A stretch of 64,000 nt of DNA from the NCBI GenBank assembly GCA_963737365.1, contig CAVTSD010000007.1, forward strand, positions 1,116,001 through 1,180,000, read 5' to 3'. Under the pieces are notes generated by a model. The model saw only the letters and a list, made by a program, of their open reading frames with translations, made no database searches and was not told the origin of the DNA. The first letter of the stretch is position 1. Each line of letters begins with the position of its first letter. A program made the position numbers and the translations under genes. This stretch comes from Roseiarcus sp963737365. GTDB taxonomy: Bacteria; Pseudomonadota; Alphaproteobacteria; Rhizobiales; Beijerinckiaceae. Below are positions 56,809-64,000 of the stretch, piece after piece.

Positions 56809-57611
56809 GCGGCGAACGTCTGATCCGCCCAGCGGGAACGCGTTTCACCCGCCGCAAGCTGCTCATTGGCCTCGGCATCGGCGCCGCGGCCGCGCCGCTC
56901 TCGGCCTGCAGCTTCGACACCGGTTCGCCCGAGGCGCTCAACATCCTGGAGAAAGCCGAAGCGCTGACCAAGGCCGCGCAGCGCGCTCTGCTCGGGCCTG
57001 AGACGGCCATGGCGCCGGAGTTTCCGCCTGGCGCGATCTCAGCCTATTTCAAGCCCAACGGCTCGGTCGATCCCGAGGACCCCGGATATGTCGCGTTACG
57101 TCAGGGGGGATTTAAGGACTGGAAACTGGAAGTCGGCGGCCTTGTCGACCGGCCAACGAAGCTATCGCTCGCCGACTTACGCGCCCTGCCCGCGCGCTCC
57201 CAAATCACCCGCCACGATTGCGTCGAGGGCTGGAGCTGCATCGGCCAGTGGAAGGGCGTCCAATTGTCCTCGATTCTGAGCGCCGCGGGCCTCAAGCCGC
57301 AGGCGCGCTACATCGCCTTCTTCTGCGCCGACACGCTCGAAGAAACGATGGACAACACCGGCCGCTATTACGAGACGATCGGACTTATCGACGCGTTTCA
57401 TCCGCAGACCATCCTTGCCTACGAAATGAACTACGCGCCACTCCCGGTCGGCCACGGCGCGCCGTTGCGACTGAGGGTCGAGCGCCAGCTCGGCTACAAG
57501 ATGGCCAAATACATCATGCGCATCGAGGCGATCGACGATTTCGCCAAGATCTCGCGCGGCCGTGGCGGCTTCTGGGAAGACCGAGGGTATGAATGGTACG
57601 CGGGGATCTGA
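56805..57611 (+). CDS. Exported molybdopterin oxidoreductase (sulfite-oxidase/YedY fold)
   Basis: This 268-residue protein has a Tat-type leader (TRRKLLIGLGIGAAAAPLSAC; the twin Arg and a following Cys also allow a lipoprotein). The SUOX-type Moco domain reads LADLRALPARSQITRHDCVE with the presumed molybdenum-ligand Cys, GWSCIGQWKGVQLSSIL, YYETIGLIDAFHPQTILAYE, and GHGAPLRLRVERQLGYKMAK. It is close to MsrP/YedY-like enzymes but paired with a b-type cytochrome. Its periplasmic substrate is unknown. Confidence 0.88.
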   Translation: MSGERLIRPAGTRFTRRKLLIGLGIGAAAAPLSACSFDTGSPEALNILEKAEALTKAAQRALLGPETAMAPEFPPGAISAYFKPNGSVDPEDPGYVALRQGGFKDWKLEVGGLVDRPTKLSLADLRALPARSQITRHDCVEGWSCIGQWKGVQLSSILSAAGLKPQARYIAFFCADTLEETMDNTGRYYETIGLIDAFHPQTILAYEMNYAPLPVGHGAPLRLRVERQLGYKMAKYIMRIEAIDDFAKISRGRGGFWEDRGYEWYAGI

Positions 57612-57731
57612 GCCGAGGCGCCAGGATTGACCTATCATTCCCGGCGAAAACGCGCGCCCACGCGCTCCGTGTCGAGACCCACGCTTCCCGCTGTCCGCGA
57701 CATGGCATGATGGGCGACCTGCACCGCCTTC

Positions 57732-58685
57732 CTACGCGGAGCTGTCGTCCGGCGACAGCTCATCGATGCGGATCTGAGCCAGCGCGCTAAACTCGCCGTT
57801 CGGATATTTGTCGAGGTAGGCCCGGATGAGCGCGGGATTGTCGCTCGCGCGGACAGACTCCCAAAACGACAGTTCAATTTCCCGGTCATGCGGATCGCGC
57901 ATGCCGACCGCGTCTTGCTTGATCGCCTCGAGACGAACGCGAGCCAGCGCGACGAAGCCCCCCTCGGGATATTGCTCGAGATAGGCTTCGTATTCGCTCG
58001 CCAGAATGCTGTTTTTGATCGAGTCCCAGAACTCGATCTCGACCGCCTGCGGGTCAACAACTGGCCCGACCGTCTCGGCTTCAGAGAGCGACGGGATCTC
58101 GGCCTCGATATCTGTCGGCGCCGCCATCACGGGGCTCGATCGTGACTCCGACGCTCTCTCGTCCAGGAGAAGCCGGTAGACGCGGACGGGCTGGGCGATA
58201 TTCTTGACGCGCTGTTCGCCGAGGTCTTCGAAGTCGAACGGCAATTTTTTCATCACGTGATCGTGAATGCCGCGCGAGATGCAGATGCCGCCGGGATCCG
58301 CCAAGCCTTCCAGGCGTGCGGCGATGTTCACCCCGTCGCCGAAAATATCCCCGTCCTTCAGCATGACGTCGCCGACATTGATGCCGATGCGAAACTGCAT
58401 TCGGCGATCTTTTTCAAGGTCGTTGTTCGCGTGCGCCAGCTCATTCTGGATTTCGACCGCGCACTGAACTGCCGCGAGCGCGCTGCCAAACGCGGCAAGA
58501 ATGCTGTCGCCAGCGGTGCCGCAAATTCTTCCCTCGTGCTGCGAGATGAGACGATCGGTGACCAGGCGAAAATCCGACAAGTTCGCCAGCGTGCCTTCCT
58601 CGTCGATTTCCATGAGCCGGCTATAGCTCGCGACGTCCGCGGCAAGGATGGCGACGAGCTTTCGCTCTAGCGGCGGGGCTTCCAT
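57732..58685 (-). CDS. Class III adenylate/guanylate cyclase
   Basis: This 317-residue protein starts at ATG 58685 (MEAPPLERKLVAILAADVAS). The cyclase domain (residues about 8-175) shows AILAADVASYSRLMEIDEEG (first metal Asp), CGTAGDSILAAFGSALAAVQ (second Asp), FRIGINVGDVML and FGDGVNIAARLEGLADPGGI. The C-terminal third has two similar 35-residue segments (EFWDSIKNSILASEYEAYLE and SFWESVRASDNPALIRAYLD), each followed by a YP.G.F..LA.....EAI block, a WD/TPR-like repeat common in this group. It is cytosolic, and a single gene. Confidence 0.9.
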   Translation of the reverse strand: MEAPPLERKLVAILAADVASYSRLMEIDEEGTLANLSDFRLVTDRLISQHEGRICGTAGDSILAAFGSALAAVQCAVEIQNELAHANNDLEKDRRMQFRIGINVGDVMLKDGDIFGDGVNIAARLEGLADPGGICISRGIHDHVMKKLPFDFEDLGEQRVKNIAQPVRVYRLLLDERASESRSSPVMAAPTDIEAEIPSLSEAETVGPVVDPQAVEIEFWDSIKNSILASEYEAYLEQYPEGGFVALARVRLEAIKQDAVGMRDPHDREIELSFWESVRASDNPALIRAYLDKYPNGEFSALAQIRIDELSPDDSSA

Positions 58686-58825
58686 TTTGGTCTCCTGTTC
58701 GCGCGGCCGCGGGATCGGCCGACGTGCCCGCTCGTCGAAGAGGCGCATTGGCGTCGCAGAGCAAACGCGTTCAACGGCGAAAGGTGACGAAGATCACGCA
58801 TAGCATCTGCTTTGGAGCTCATTCC

Positions 58826-59281
58826 ATGATCCCAACACTCACTCACGTTGCCGATTTCCTTGTCAAAGTTGATCAGCCGATAGCCATTGGAGAGACCCCG
58901 CAGGGCTTGAGGCGCGTGGTGCCGATCACAGGCGGGACCGTGCGAGGCGCGAGACTGGAGGGGACGATTCTCAACGCCGGCGCGGACTTTCAATTGATCG
59001 GCCCGGAGGGCTTCACCCGGCTCGAGGCCCGCTATGTCGTCCGGCTTGTCGACGGGGCCATGCTTTATGTGGAAAACTCCGGCGTTCGCTTCGGCCCACC
59101 CGAGCTGATGGCGCGGATCGCCCGGGGGGAACCGGTCGACCCGGCACAAGTTTATTTCCGCAGCACGCCGCGCTTCGAGATTGCCGACCCAGCCTACCAA
59201 TGGTTGACGCGGCCATTGTTCATCGCCTCGGGCGCCCGGCATCCAGACCGGGTGGCGCTTTCGGTGTTCGAGGTCGGCTAA
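58826..59281 (+). CDS. DUF3237 family protein
   Basis: This 151-residue beta-barrel-type protein starts at ATG 58826. Its pattern TGGTVRGARLEGTILNAGAD, LEARYVVRLVDGAMLYVENS and VYFRSTPRFEIADPAYQWLT is characteristic of DUF3237. No enzymatic role is established. Its stop overlaps the convergent YihY gene by 4 bp. Confidence 0.88.
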   Translation: MIPTLTHVADFLVKVDQPIAIGETPQGLRRVVPITGGTVRGARLEGTILNAGADFQLIGPEGFTRLEARYVVRLVDGAMLYVENSGVRFGPPELMARIARGEPVDPAQVYFRSTPRFEIADPAYQWLTRPLFIASGARHPDRVALSVFEVG

Positions 59282-60471
59282 CGCGCAGCCCCAACGGTGT
59301 CGGCCATCACCGCGCCGCGCTCGCCCAATGGCTTTTCGGCGCCCACCGTCGAATCCTTGGCGGTCTGATGTTCGATCTCGGCGTTCAATTGTCCGCCGAG
59401 CAGGATCACGATGGCGGAGATCCACATCCACATCATCATGCCGACGGCCGCCCCGAGGGACCCGTAGGTCGCGTTGTAGGCGCCGAAATGAGAGATGTAC
59501 CAAGAAAAGAGAACCGACGTGATCAGCCAGCCGATGGCCGCGGCTGCGCTCCCAACGGAGAGCCATTGCCAGCGAGGTTCGGCGCGGCTCGGCCCATAAC
59601 GATAGATTGCCGCCAGGGCGAACGTTACGAGCGCCAGTAATATGGGCCACCGCAGCAATTCAATGACGCGGCTTGGGAAAGATGAAAAGCCGACCGCCGA
59701 AAAGACCACCGGAGCGACGACCACCGCGGCAAGCGCTATCATCAGAGACACAATCGCGATGAGGGTAAACAGAAGAGAAAGAAGGTTAAGCTTCACAAAA
59801 CTGCGTTTTTCTTTCTCGTCATAGACGACGTTCAGCGCGTCGATGATCGCCTTCATGCCGGCATTGGCGCTCCACAGCGCGATGGCGAGCCCGGTGATAA
59901 ATCCAAAGCCGAGCTTAGCGTCGCCTTTCGCCGTCAGCCTCGTGATCTGTTCGTGAAGGATGTCGACCGCGCCGGCGGGAAGAACGCCGGCGACGAACGA
60001 AAGGTGGGAATCAATGGTCGAGGCGTCCGCGATCAATCCGTAAAGCGAGACGAACGCGGCGATCGCTGGAAAGATCGCCAGCAGCGAAAAGAAGACGACG
60101 CCGCCCGCGACGGCGAGCAGCCGGTTGTCGTTGAAGCTCGCATAGACGCGCCAGAAAATATCCTTCCAACCCGCCCAGGGAATGTGCCACGGAACGACCG
60201 CGTGTCGTCCCCTGCCCTGCTCCTTGGCGCGGCTGAGCTGGGACGAGATCGGCTGGTCGTTCTCCACCTGCTCCTGTGGTCTCTTCTCCGGATCCGCCGG
60301 CGTCGATGGCGCGGACTCCTTAGGCTGGGGATCGATTGTCCGGTAAGGCTTGCGGACCGCTTCGTCGTTATCGTTCTCGGGTTTCCGGTCCGTGTCGTTG
60401 CGAAGCACCGCGGCAATGGCGGCAAGGCCCCCATAGACCAAAAGCGGCCAAATCTTCCGATGCTCCGACAT
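59278..60471 (-). CDS. YihY/BrkB-family inner-membrane protein
   Basis: This is about 397 residues from ATG 60471 (MSEHRKIWPLLVYGG). An extra N-terminal membrane helix and a charged cytoplasmic linker precede a six-helix YihY domain, with GWKDIFWRVYASFNDNRLLA, GGVVFFSLLAIFPAIAAFVS and LGFGFITGLAIALWSANAGM, then SLGAAVGMMMWMWISAIVIL. Function is unknown (formerly called ribonuclease BN in error). The N-terminal extension is longer than usual. Confidence 0.9.
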   Translation of the reverse strand: MSEHRKIWPLLVYGGLAAIAAVLRNDTDRKPENDNDEAVRKPYRTIDPQPKESAPSTPADPEKRPQEQVENDQPISSQLSRAKEQGRGRHAVVPWHIPWAGWKDIFWRVYASFNDNRLLAVAGGVVFFSLLAIFPAIAAFVSLYGLIADASTIDSHLSFVAGVLPAGAVDILHEQITRLTAKGDAKLGFGFITGLAIALWSANAGMKAIIDALNVVYDEKEKRSFVKLNLLSLLFTLIAIVSLMIALAAVVVAPVVFSAVGFSSFPSRVIELLRWPILLALVTFALAAIYRYGPSRAEPRWQWLSVGSAAAAIGWLITSVLFSWYISHFGAYNATYGSLGAAVGMMMWMWISAIVILLGGQLNAEIEHQTAKDSTVGAEKPLGERGAVMADTVGAAR

Positions 60472-60647
60472 GTGTTTTCCGCTCGCCCCTGAACCCGAGG
60501 CAAGACCCGCGGGTATGGGTAAATCGGGAGGAACGCACGTTGTTCCCTCTCGAAGAGCGGACATGGGCGCCTTTGGCCCTGAAACCGGAACTGTGACAGC
60601 CTTTGGAAAGTTGGTCGACATTGCTTGGAAGAGCGCGGCGGGGTCCT

Positions 60648-62369
60648 ATGTATATCAGCTGTCTCGCGACCGACTATGACGGCACGCTCGCGCACGACGG
60701 GATTGTCGAGAACGCGACCGCCGATGCGCTCGTGGCCTTCAGGCGATCCGGCAGGAGGCTTCTTCTCGTCACTGGCCGTGAGTTGCCGGATCTCGTCCGC
60801 GTCTTTCCCCGGATGGATCTTTTCGACCGCATCGTGGCGGAGAACGGTGCGTTGCTCTTTGACCCCGCCACCAAGAAGGAGACGCCGCTCGGTCCTGAAC
60901 CCTCGCCGGAGCTGGTTGAGACGTTGCGCAAGAAAGGCGTCAATCCGCTTTCGGTCGGACGATCCATTGTCGCGACCTGGGAGCCAAACGAAAAGCTGGT
61001 TCTGGAGGCCATCCGCGAACACGGACTTGAGCTGCAAATCGTCTTCAACAAGGGAGCGGTCATGGTGCTGCCTCCCGGCGTCAACAAAGCCAGCGGCTTA
61101 AAAGCCGCGCTCGAGGACCTGGGCCTCTCCGCCCACAACGTCGTGTCGGTCGGCGACGCCGAGAACGACCATGCGTTCCTGCAGGCGAGTGGATACGCCG
61201 TCGCGGTCGCCAATGCTTTGCCCGCGATCAAGGATGAAGCCGACCTGGTCACGCAAGCGGCGCGGGGCGCAGGCGTCGCGGAACTGATCGAGGCGGTGAT
61301 CAAAGACGACGTCGACGCGTTCCACTCGAGCGAGAGCCATAACAGCGTTGAAGTCGGCGTCGACCCCGATGGCCGCCCGATCGTCATTCGACCGCATGGG
61401 GGTTCGGTGCTCATCTGCGGCTCGTCGGGCGGGGGCAAATCGACTGTCGCCACTGCGTTGCTCGAGCGCATTGTCGAAGGCGAGTACCAGGTCTGCGTGT
61501 TCGATCCGGAAGGCGACTATGCTGAATTTCGCTCCGCCGTGGTGTTCGGCGACGCGAAGGCTGCGCCCAAACCGGCAGAGTTCGTCAAACTGCTCGAACG
61601 ACCGGACGACAGCTTCGTCATCAATATGCTTTCCGTGGCCTTCGAGGACCGACCCGCCCTCCTCTCCGACTTCATTGCGGCGATTGCTAACCTGCGCGCC
61701 AAAATCGGCCGCCCGCACTGGGTGTTGATGGATGAAGCGCATCATCTTTTGCCTGCAGAGCGCGACGTCAGCGCGACCGCGTCGCTTGAATCGCTTCCCC
61801 CTGTCATTCTCTTGACCGTCGATCCGGGGACGCTCGCGGTTGATGCGCTGAGCAGGGTCGACCACATTTTCGCCGTCGGCGATAAGGCTGCCGAGGCAAT
61901 TGAAAGCTTTGCTCGCGCACTGTCCATTCCCACGCCTGAGCTGCCGCAAGCGCCGCCTAGCAAAGGCGAAGCGCTGTTCTGGCGGAGAAGCGCGGGCAGC
62001 CATGCGCAAATCATGAAGTCGCATGCGCCGGCTGAGAAAGCCGAGCGCCACATTCGGAAATATGCCGAGGGCGCGCTGGGCGAGGATAAGAGCTTCTATT
62101 TCCGCGGTCCCGCCAACGCCCTCAACCTGCGCGCGCAGAATCTGACCATCTTCATGCAGATGGGGGACGGCGTCGATGACGAGACCTGGGTCCACCACCT
62201 GCGGGCGAACGACTATTCCCGCTGGGTTCGCGAATTGATCAAGGACGGGCAGCTGGCGGACGAACTGCAAGAGATCGAAGGCCAGCCGGCCGGAGATCCG
62301 ACAGCGAGCAGGCGCTCGGTTCGCGAGGCGATCGAGCGCAAATATACTGCGCCCGCATCGGCGCATTGA
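60648..62369 (+). CDS. HAD-IIB phosphatase fused to a DUF87-like ATPase
   Basis: This 573-residue protein starts at ATG 60648 (MYISCLATDYDGTLAHDG). Residues 1-225 form a Cof/SPP-type HAD phosphatase with DYDGTL (nucleophile Asp), LVTGRE, and GDAENDHAFLQASGYAVAVA. Residues about 240-430 form a P-loop ATPase with ICGSSGGGKSTVATALLERI (Walker A) and WVLMDEAHHLLPAERD (Walker B), like HerA/DUF87 proteins. The C-terminal segment is unrecognised. Substrate and partner are unknown. It is a known but uncharacterised architecture as far as I can recall. Confidence 0.85.
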   Translation: MYISCLATDYDGTLAHDGIVENATADALVAFRRSGRRLLLVTGRELPDLVRVFPRMDLFDRIVAENGALLFDPATKKETPLGPEPSPELVETLRKKGVNPLSVGRSIVATWEPNEKLVLEAIREHGLELQIVFNKGAVMVLPPGVNKASGLKAALEDLGLSAHNVVSVGDAENDHAFLQASGYAVAVANALPAIKDEADLVTQAARGAGVAELIEAVIKDDVDAFHSSESHNSVEVGVDPDGRPIVIRPHGGSVLICGSSGGGKSTVATALLERIVEGEYQVCVFDPEGDYAEFRSAVVFGDAKAAPKPAEFVKLLERPDDSFVINMLSVAFEDRPALLSDFIAAIANLRAKIGRPHWVLMDEAHHLLPAERDVSATASLESLPPVILLTVDPGTLAVDALSRVDHIFAVGDKAAEAIESFARALSIPTPELPQAPPSKGEALFWRRSAGSHAQIMKSHAPAEKAERHIRKYAEGALGEDKSFYFRGPANALNLRAQNLTIFMQMGDGVDDETWVHHLRANDYSRWVRELIKDGQLADELQEIEGQPAGDPTASRRSVREAIERKYTAPASAH

Positions 62370-62390
62370 GCCTTCGCATTGAGCCCTGCC

Positions 62391-63122
62391 CTACCTGCCC
62401 TGATTCGCGGCCTTGAGAAAAGCAGCCCGGGAGTCCGGCAAAGGCTCTCCATGCAGCGCGAACAGGTCGCGGGCGAGAAAGAAGCCGGTCAGGCGGAACC
62501 CATCGGCGATCTCCTCAGCGCTCGGCCGGGCTCCCCGCGGCGCGTCCTCGCGCAGGAACGGGGGCAGCGGCAGCAGGCGATCGCGGTAGGGCTCGCCGGC
62601 CTCGGCGCTCACGGCGCGCCCAGACTTCGGCGAAACGTAAACCAGATCTTCCGTCACGCCGGTCGCGGCGCAAGAGCTCAGATCAAGCTGGAAGCCGCAT
62701 TCGGTCAGGATCTGCGCTTCAAACCGAGCGATGAGCGTCGGCGCCAGCGCGCCGTCGTCAAGAGCCTCGGCGATGAGGCTCGCGGCCTCGTATACCGCCT
62801 CGTGCGGATCGCGCTCGGGCAAAACCCGCACCAGCGCGGCGAGATAGTTGATTCCCGCCAGCGCCATGCCGCTGCCCATCAGCCTGCCCGCCCGCAACGT
62901 CAGAGGCTCGACGGCGAACGATCCCAGATGCTCGTCGAGCCGAGCGCGCCAGACGACGCCGATCGTATTGCCGAGTTGGAGCGTCGCGCGAAGCCGCGCG
63001 GACCGTCCGCCGCGCACAAGGCCGAGATGGCGGCCGTGCGCGCGGGTCAGCGCTTCGACGATCGTTGAAGCCTCTCCGTGTCGGCGGACGCCGATGATGA
63101 GCCCCTCGTCGCGCCATTCCAT
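62391..63122 (-). CDS. recO: DNA repair protein RecO
   Basis: This 243-residue recombination mediator (loads RecA with RecF/RecR) starts at ATG 63122. It opens MEWRDEGLIIGVRRHGEAST, the standard RecO start with its OB-fold. GRHLGLVRGGRS and GNTIGVVWRARLDEHLGSFA follow, then a helical domain with RFEAQILTECGFQLDLSSCA and FFLARDLFAL. The Zn-binding Cys set is reduced, as in many alphaproteobacteria. It is convergent with the HAD-ATPase gene. Confidence 0.95.
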   Translation of the reverse strand: MEWRDEGLIIGVRRHGEASTIVEALTRAHGRHLGLVRGGRSARLRATLQLGNTIGVVWRARLDEHLGSFAVEPLTLRAGRLMGSGMALAGINYLAALVRVLPERDPHEAVYEAASLIAEALDDGALAPTLIARFEAQILTECGFQLDLSSCAATGVTEDLVYVSPKSGRAVSAEAGEPYRDRLLPLPPFLREDAPRGARPSAEEIADGFRLTGFFLARDLFALHGEPLPDSRAAFLKAANQGR

Positions 63123-63138
63123 GGGCGAGCCGCTCCGC

Positions 63139-64000
63139 TTAAGAAGCGCGAAGATGCGCCGGCGGGGGCACGCGGGCGAGCTTCAAGGCGACGAAAAGCG
63201 CGAGCACAGACATTCCGCCGAGGAACGCGGCCTCACCAGGCCACGCGCCTAGGGTAAAGACCCATCCGCCGATGGAGCCTGCCAGACTCGAGCCCGCGTA
63301 GTAGAAGAACAGGTAGAGCGCGCTCGCTTGCGCCTTGCCTTTATCGGCCCTCAAGCCGACCCAGCTCGACGCGATCGAATGACCGCCGAAGAATCCAATC
63401 GTGATGAAGCCGACGCCTACGATCGTAAGCCACAGGCTATTGGGCAAGGTCAGGAGAACGCCGATGGGCATGAACGCGATGGCGAAACCAATGACGCGGC
63501 GCCGACCATAGCGTCCGGCAAGTTCGCCCATCACGGCCGAGGCGACCGCGCCGACGAGATAGATGCTGTACACCAAGCCGATCGTCGTCGAGCTCAACCG
63601 GAAGGGCGCCGCCTCGAGCCGAAAGCCGATGTAATTGTAGGTTGTGACGAAGGCGCCCATGAGAAGAAAGCCGATTGCGAACAGGTATCGGAGACCCTGG
63701 TCGTCGAAATGGGCGCGAATCGTGGGCAGAAACGGCGTCGCCTGAGCCTTCCCGGCAGGGCGTTGCTCTCTCGGCAGCGCGAAGGCGAATGCGACTGCAC
63801 AACCAAGCGAAATGAGGCCGACGACAGCGATCGCGTCGCGCCAGCCGCCAGCTTCAGCGATCGCCGCGCTCGCCAGCCGGCCCCCCATGCCCCCGAACGT
63901 ATTGCCTGCGATATAGAGGCCCATCGCGAGTCCGATCGCCGAACGATCCATCTCTTCGACGAGATAGGCCATCGCAATGGCCGGAACACCGGAAAGAGCG
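63139..64000 (-). CDS. MFS transporter (YnfM-like), N-terminus outside window
   Basis: The minus-strand frame is open from the window edge (ALSGVPAIAMAYLVEEMDRS) to 63139 and gives about 287 residues. It has eight to nine membrane helices, the loop motif AGRYGRRR between helices 8 and 9 (MFS motif A repeat) and GNTFGGMGGRLAS. It resembles YnfM-type proton-driven efflux or arabinose-type exporters. The substrate is unknown. Confidence 0.88.
   Translation of the reverse strand, partial: ALSGVPAIAMAYLVEEMDRSAIGLAMGLYIAGNTFGGMGGRLASAAIAEAGGWRDAIAVVGLISLGCAVAFAFALPREQRPAGKAQATPFLPTIRAHFDDQGLRYLFAIGFLLMGAFVTTYNYIGFRLEAAPFRLSSTTIGLVYSIYLVGAVASAVMGELAGRYGRRRVIGFAIAFMPIGVLLTLPNSLWLTIVGVGFITIGFFGGHSIASSWVGLRADKGKAQASALYLFFYYAGSSLAGSIGGWVFTLGAWPGEAAFLGGMSVLALFVALKLARVPPPAHLRAS

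Noticed and set aside
58667..59650. Minus-strand 327-codon frame
   Set aside because: It overlaps the DUF3237 gene and the starts and ends of neighbours, and its translation has no family features.
61098..62366. Minus-strand 422-codon frame
   Set aside because: It is the shadow of the HAD-ATPase gene, whose Walker and HAD motifs are clear.

Overview
Organism and type of sequence. The window is GC-rich bacterial DNA. Its core genes (dihydroorotase, RecO, an ECF sigma factor with a RskA-type anti-sigma factor, fasciclin protein, YihY, a YedY/MsrP-like molybdoenzyme with its cytochrome b) fit a Gram-negative alphaproteobacterium, probably Hyphomicrobiales. A Methylocystis/Methylosinus-like methylotroph is possible, but that is inference. 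Housekeeping genes lie at both edges (1-1007 and about 48-64 kb). Between them is a roughly 46 kb accessory block that starts at a tRNA-Arg gene.

Block 1 (1198-23975) is an integrated element. A tyrosine integrase (22525-23760) has inserted it into the 3' end of tRNA-Arg(ACG). The displaced 46-bp tRNA end sits at 23930-23975. Next to the integrase are an AlpA-like regulator, a RepA-like helicase ATPase, a dense cluster of GTCTC/GAGAC sites that looks like an iteron origin, a DUF5681-like protein and a terminase-small-subunit-like protein. There are no capsid or tail genes, so the layout resembles a phage satellite. The cargo is defence-like. An XRE regulator, MmeI-like DNA methyltransferase, SF2 helicase and GIY-YIG nuclease form one tightly overlapping operon, and the methyltransferase is split by an IS5-family element with perfect CTAG target duplications. 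Next to it is a large STAND-type NTPase with a C-terminal PD-(D/E)XK-like nuclease, broken by several frameshifts. A glycine-rich PEP-CTERM protein and a possibly PLD-like gene of unknown function are also carried.

Block 2 (about 24-47.9 kb) is a decaying accessory region. It holds a short secreted Cys-rich protein and an AT-rich orphan gene. It also holds a lipid-type gene set (fatty-acid desaturase, plasmanylethanolamine-desaturase/CarF-like protein, B12-type radical SAM enzyme, AidB-like acyl-CoA dehydrogenase, acyl-CoA synthetase), all frameshifted. A cyclase-ATPase-TPR regulator, a tandemly duplicated aquaporin gene, and a four-gene TIR / TIR-effector / MoxR AAA+ / membrane-protein operon of conflict-system type follow. 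IS256 and IS5 elements and a dispersed inverted-repeat family are interspersed.

Block 3 (48-64 kb) is intact chromosome: an SGNH-acyltransferase, an envelope trio (TM protein, OmpA-like, Sel1-like), the sigma/anti-sigma/fasciclin module, a cytochrome b/molybdoenzyme pair, an adenylate cyclase, DUF3237, YihY, a HAD-phosphatase/ATPase fusion, RecO and an MFS transporter running off the end. Frameshifts are confined to the accessory part, which argues for real decay rather than uniform sequencing error.
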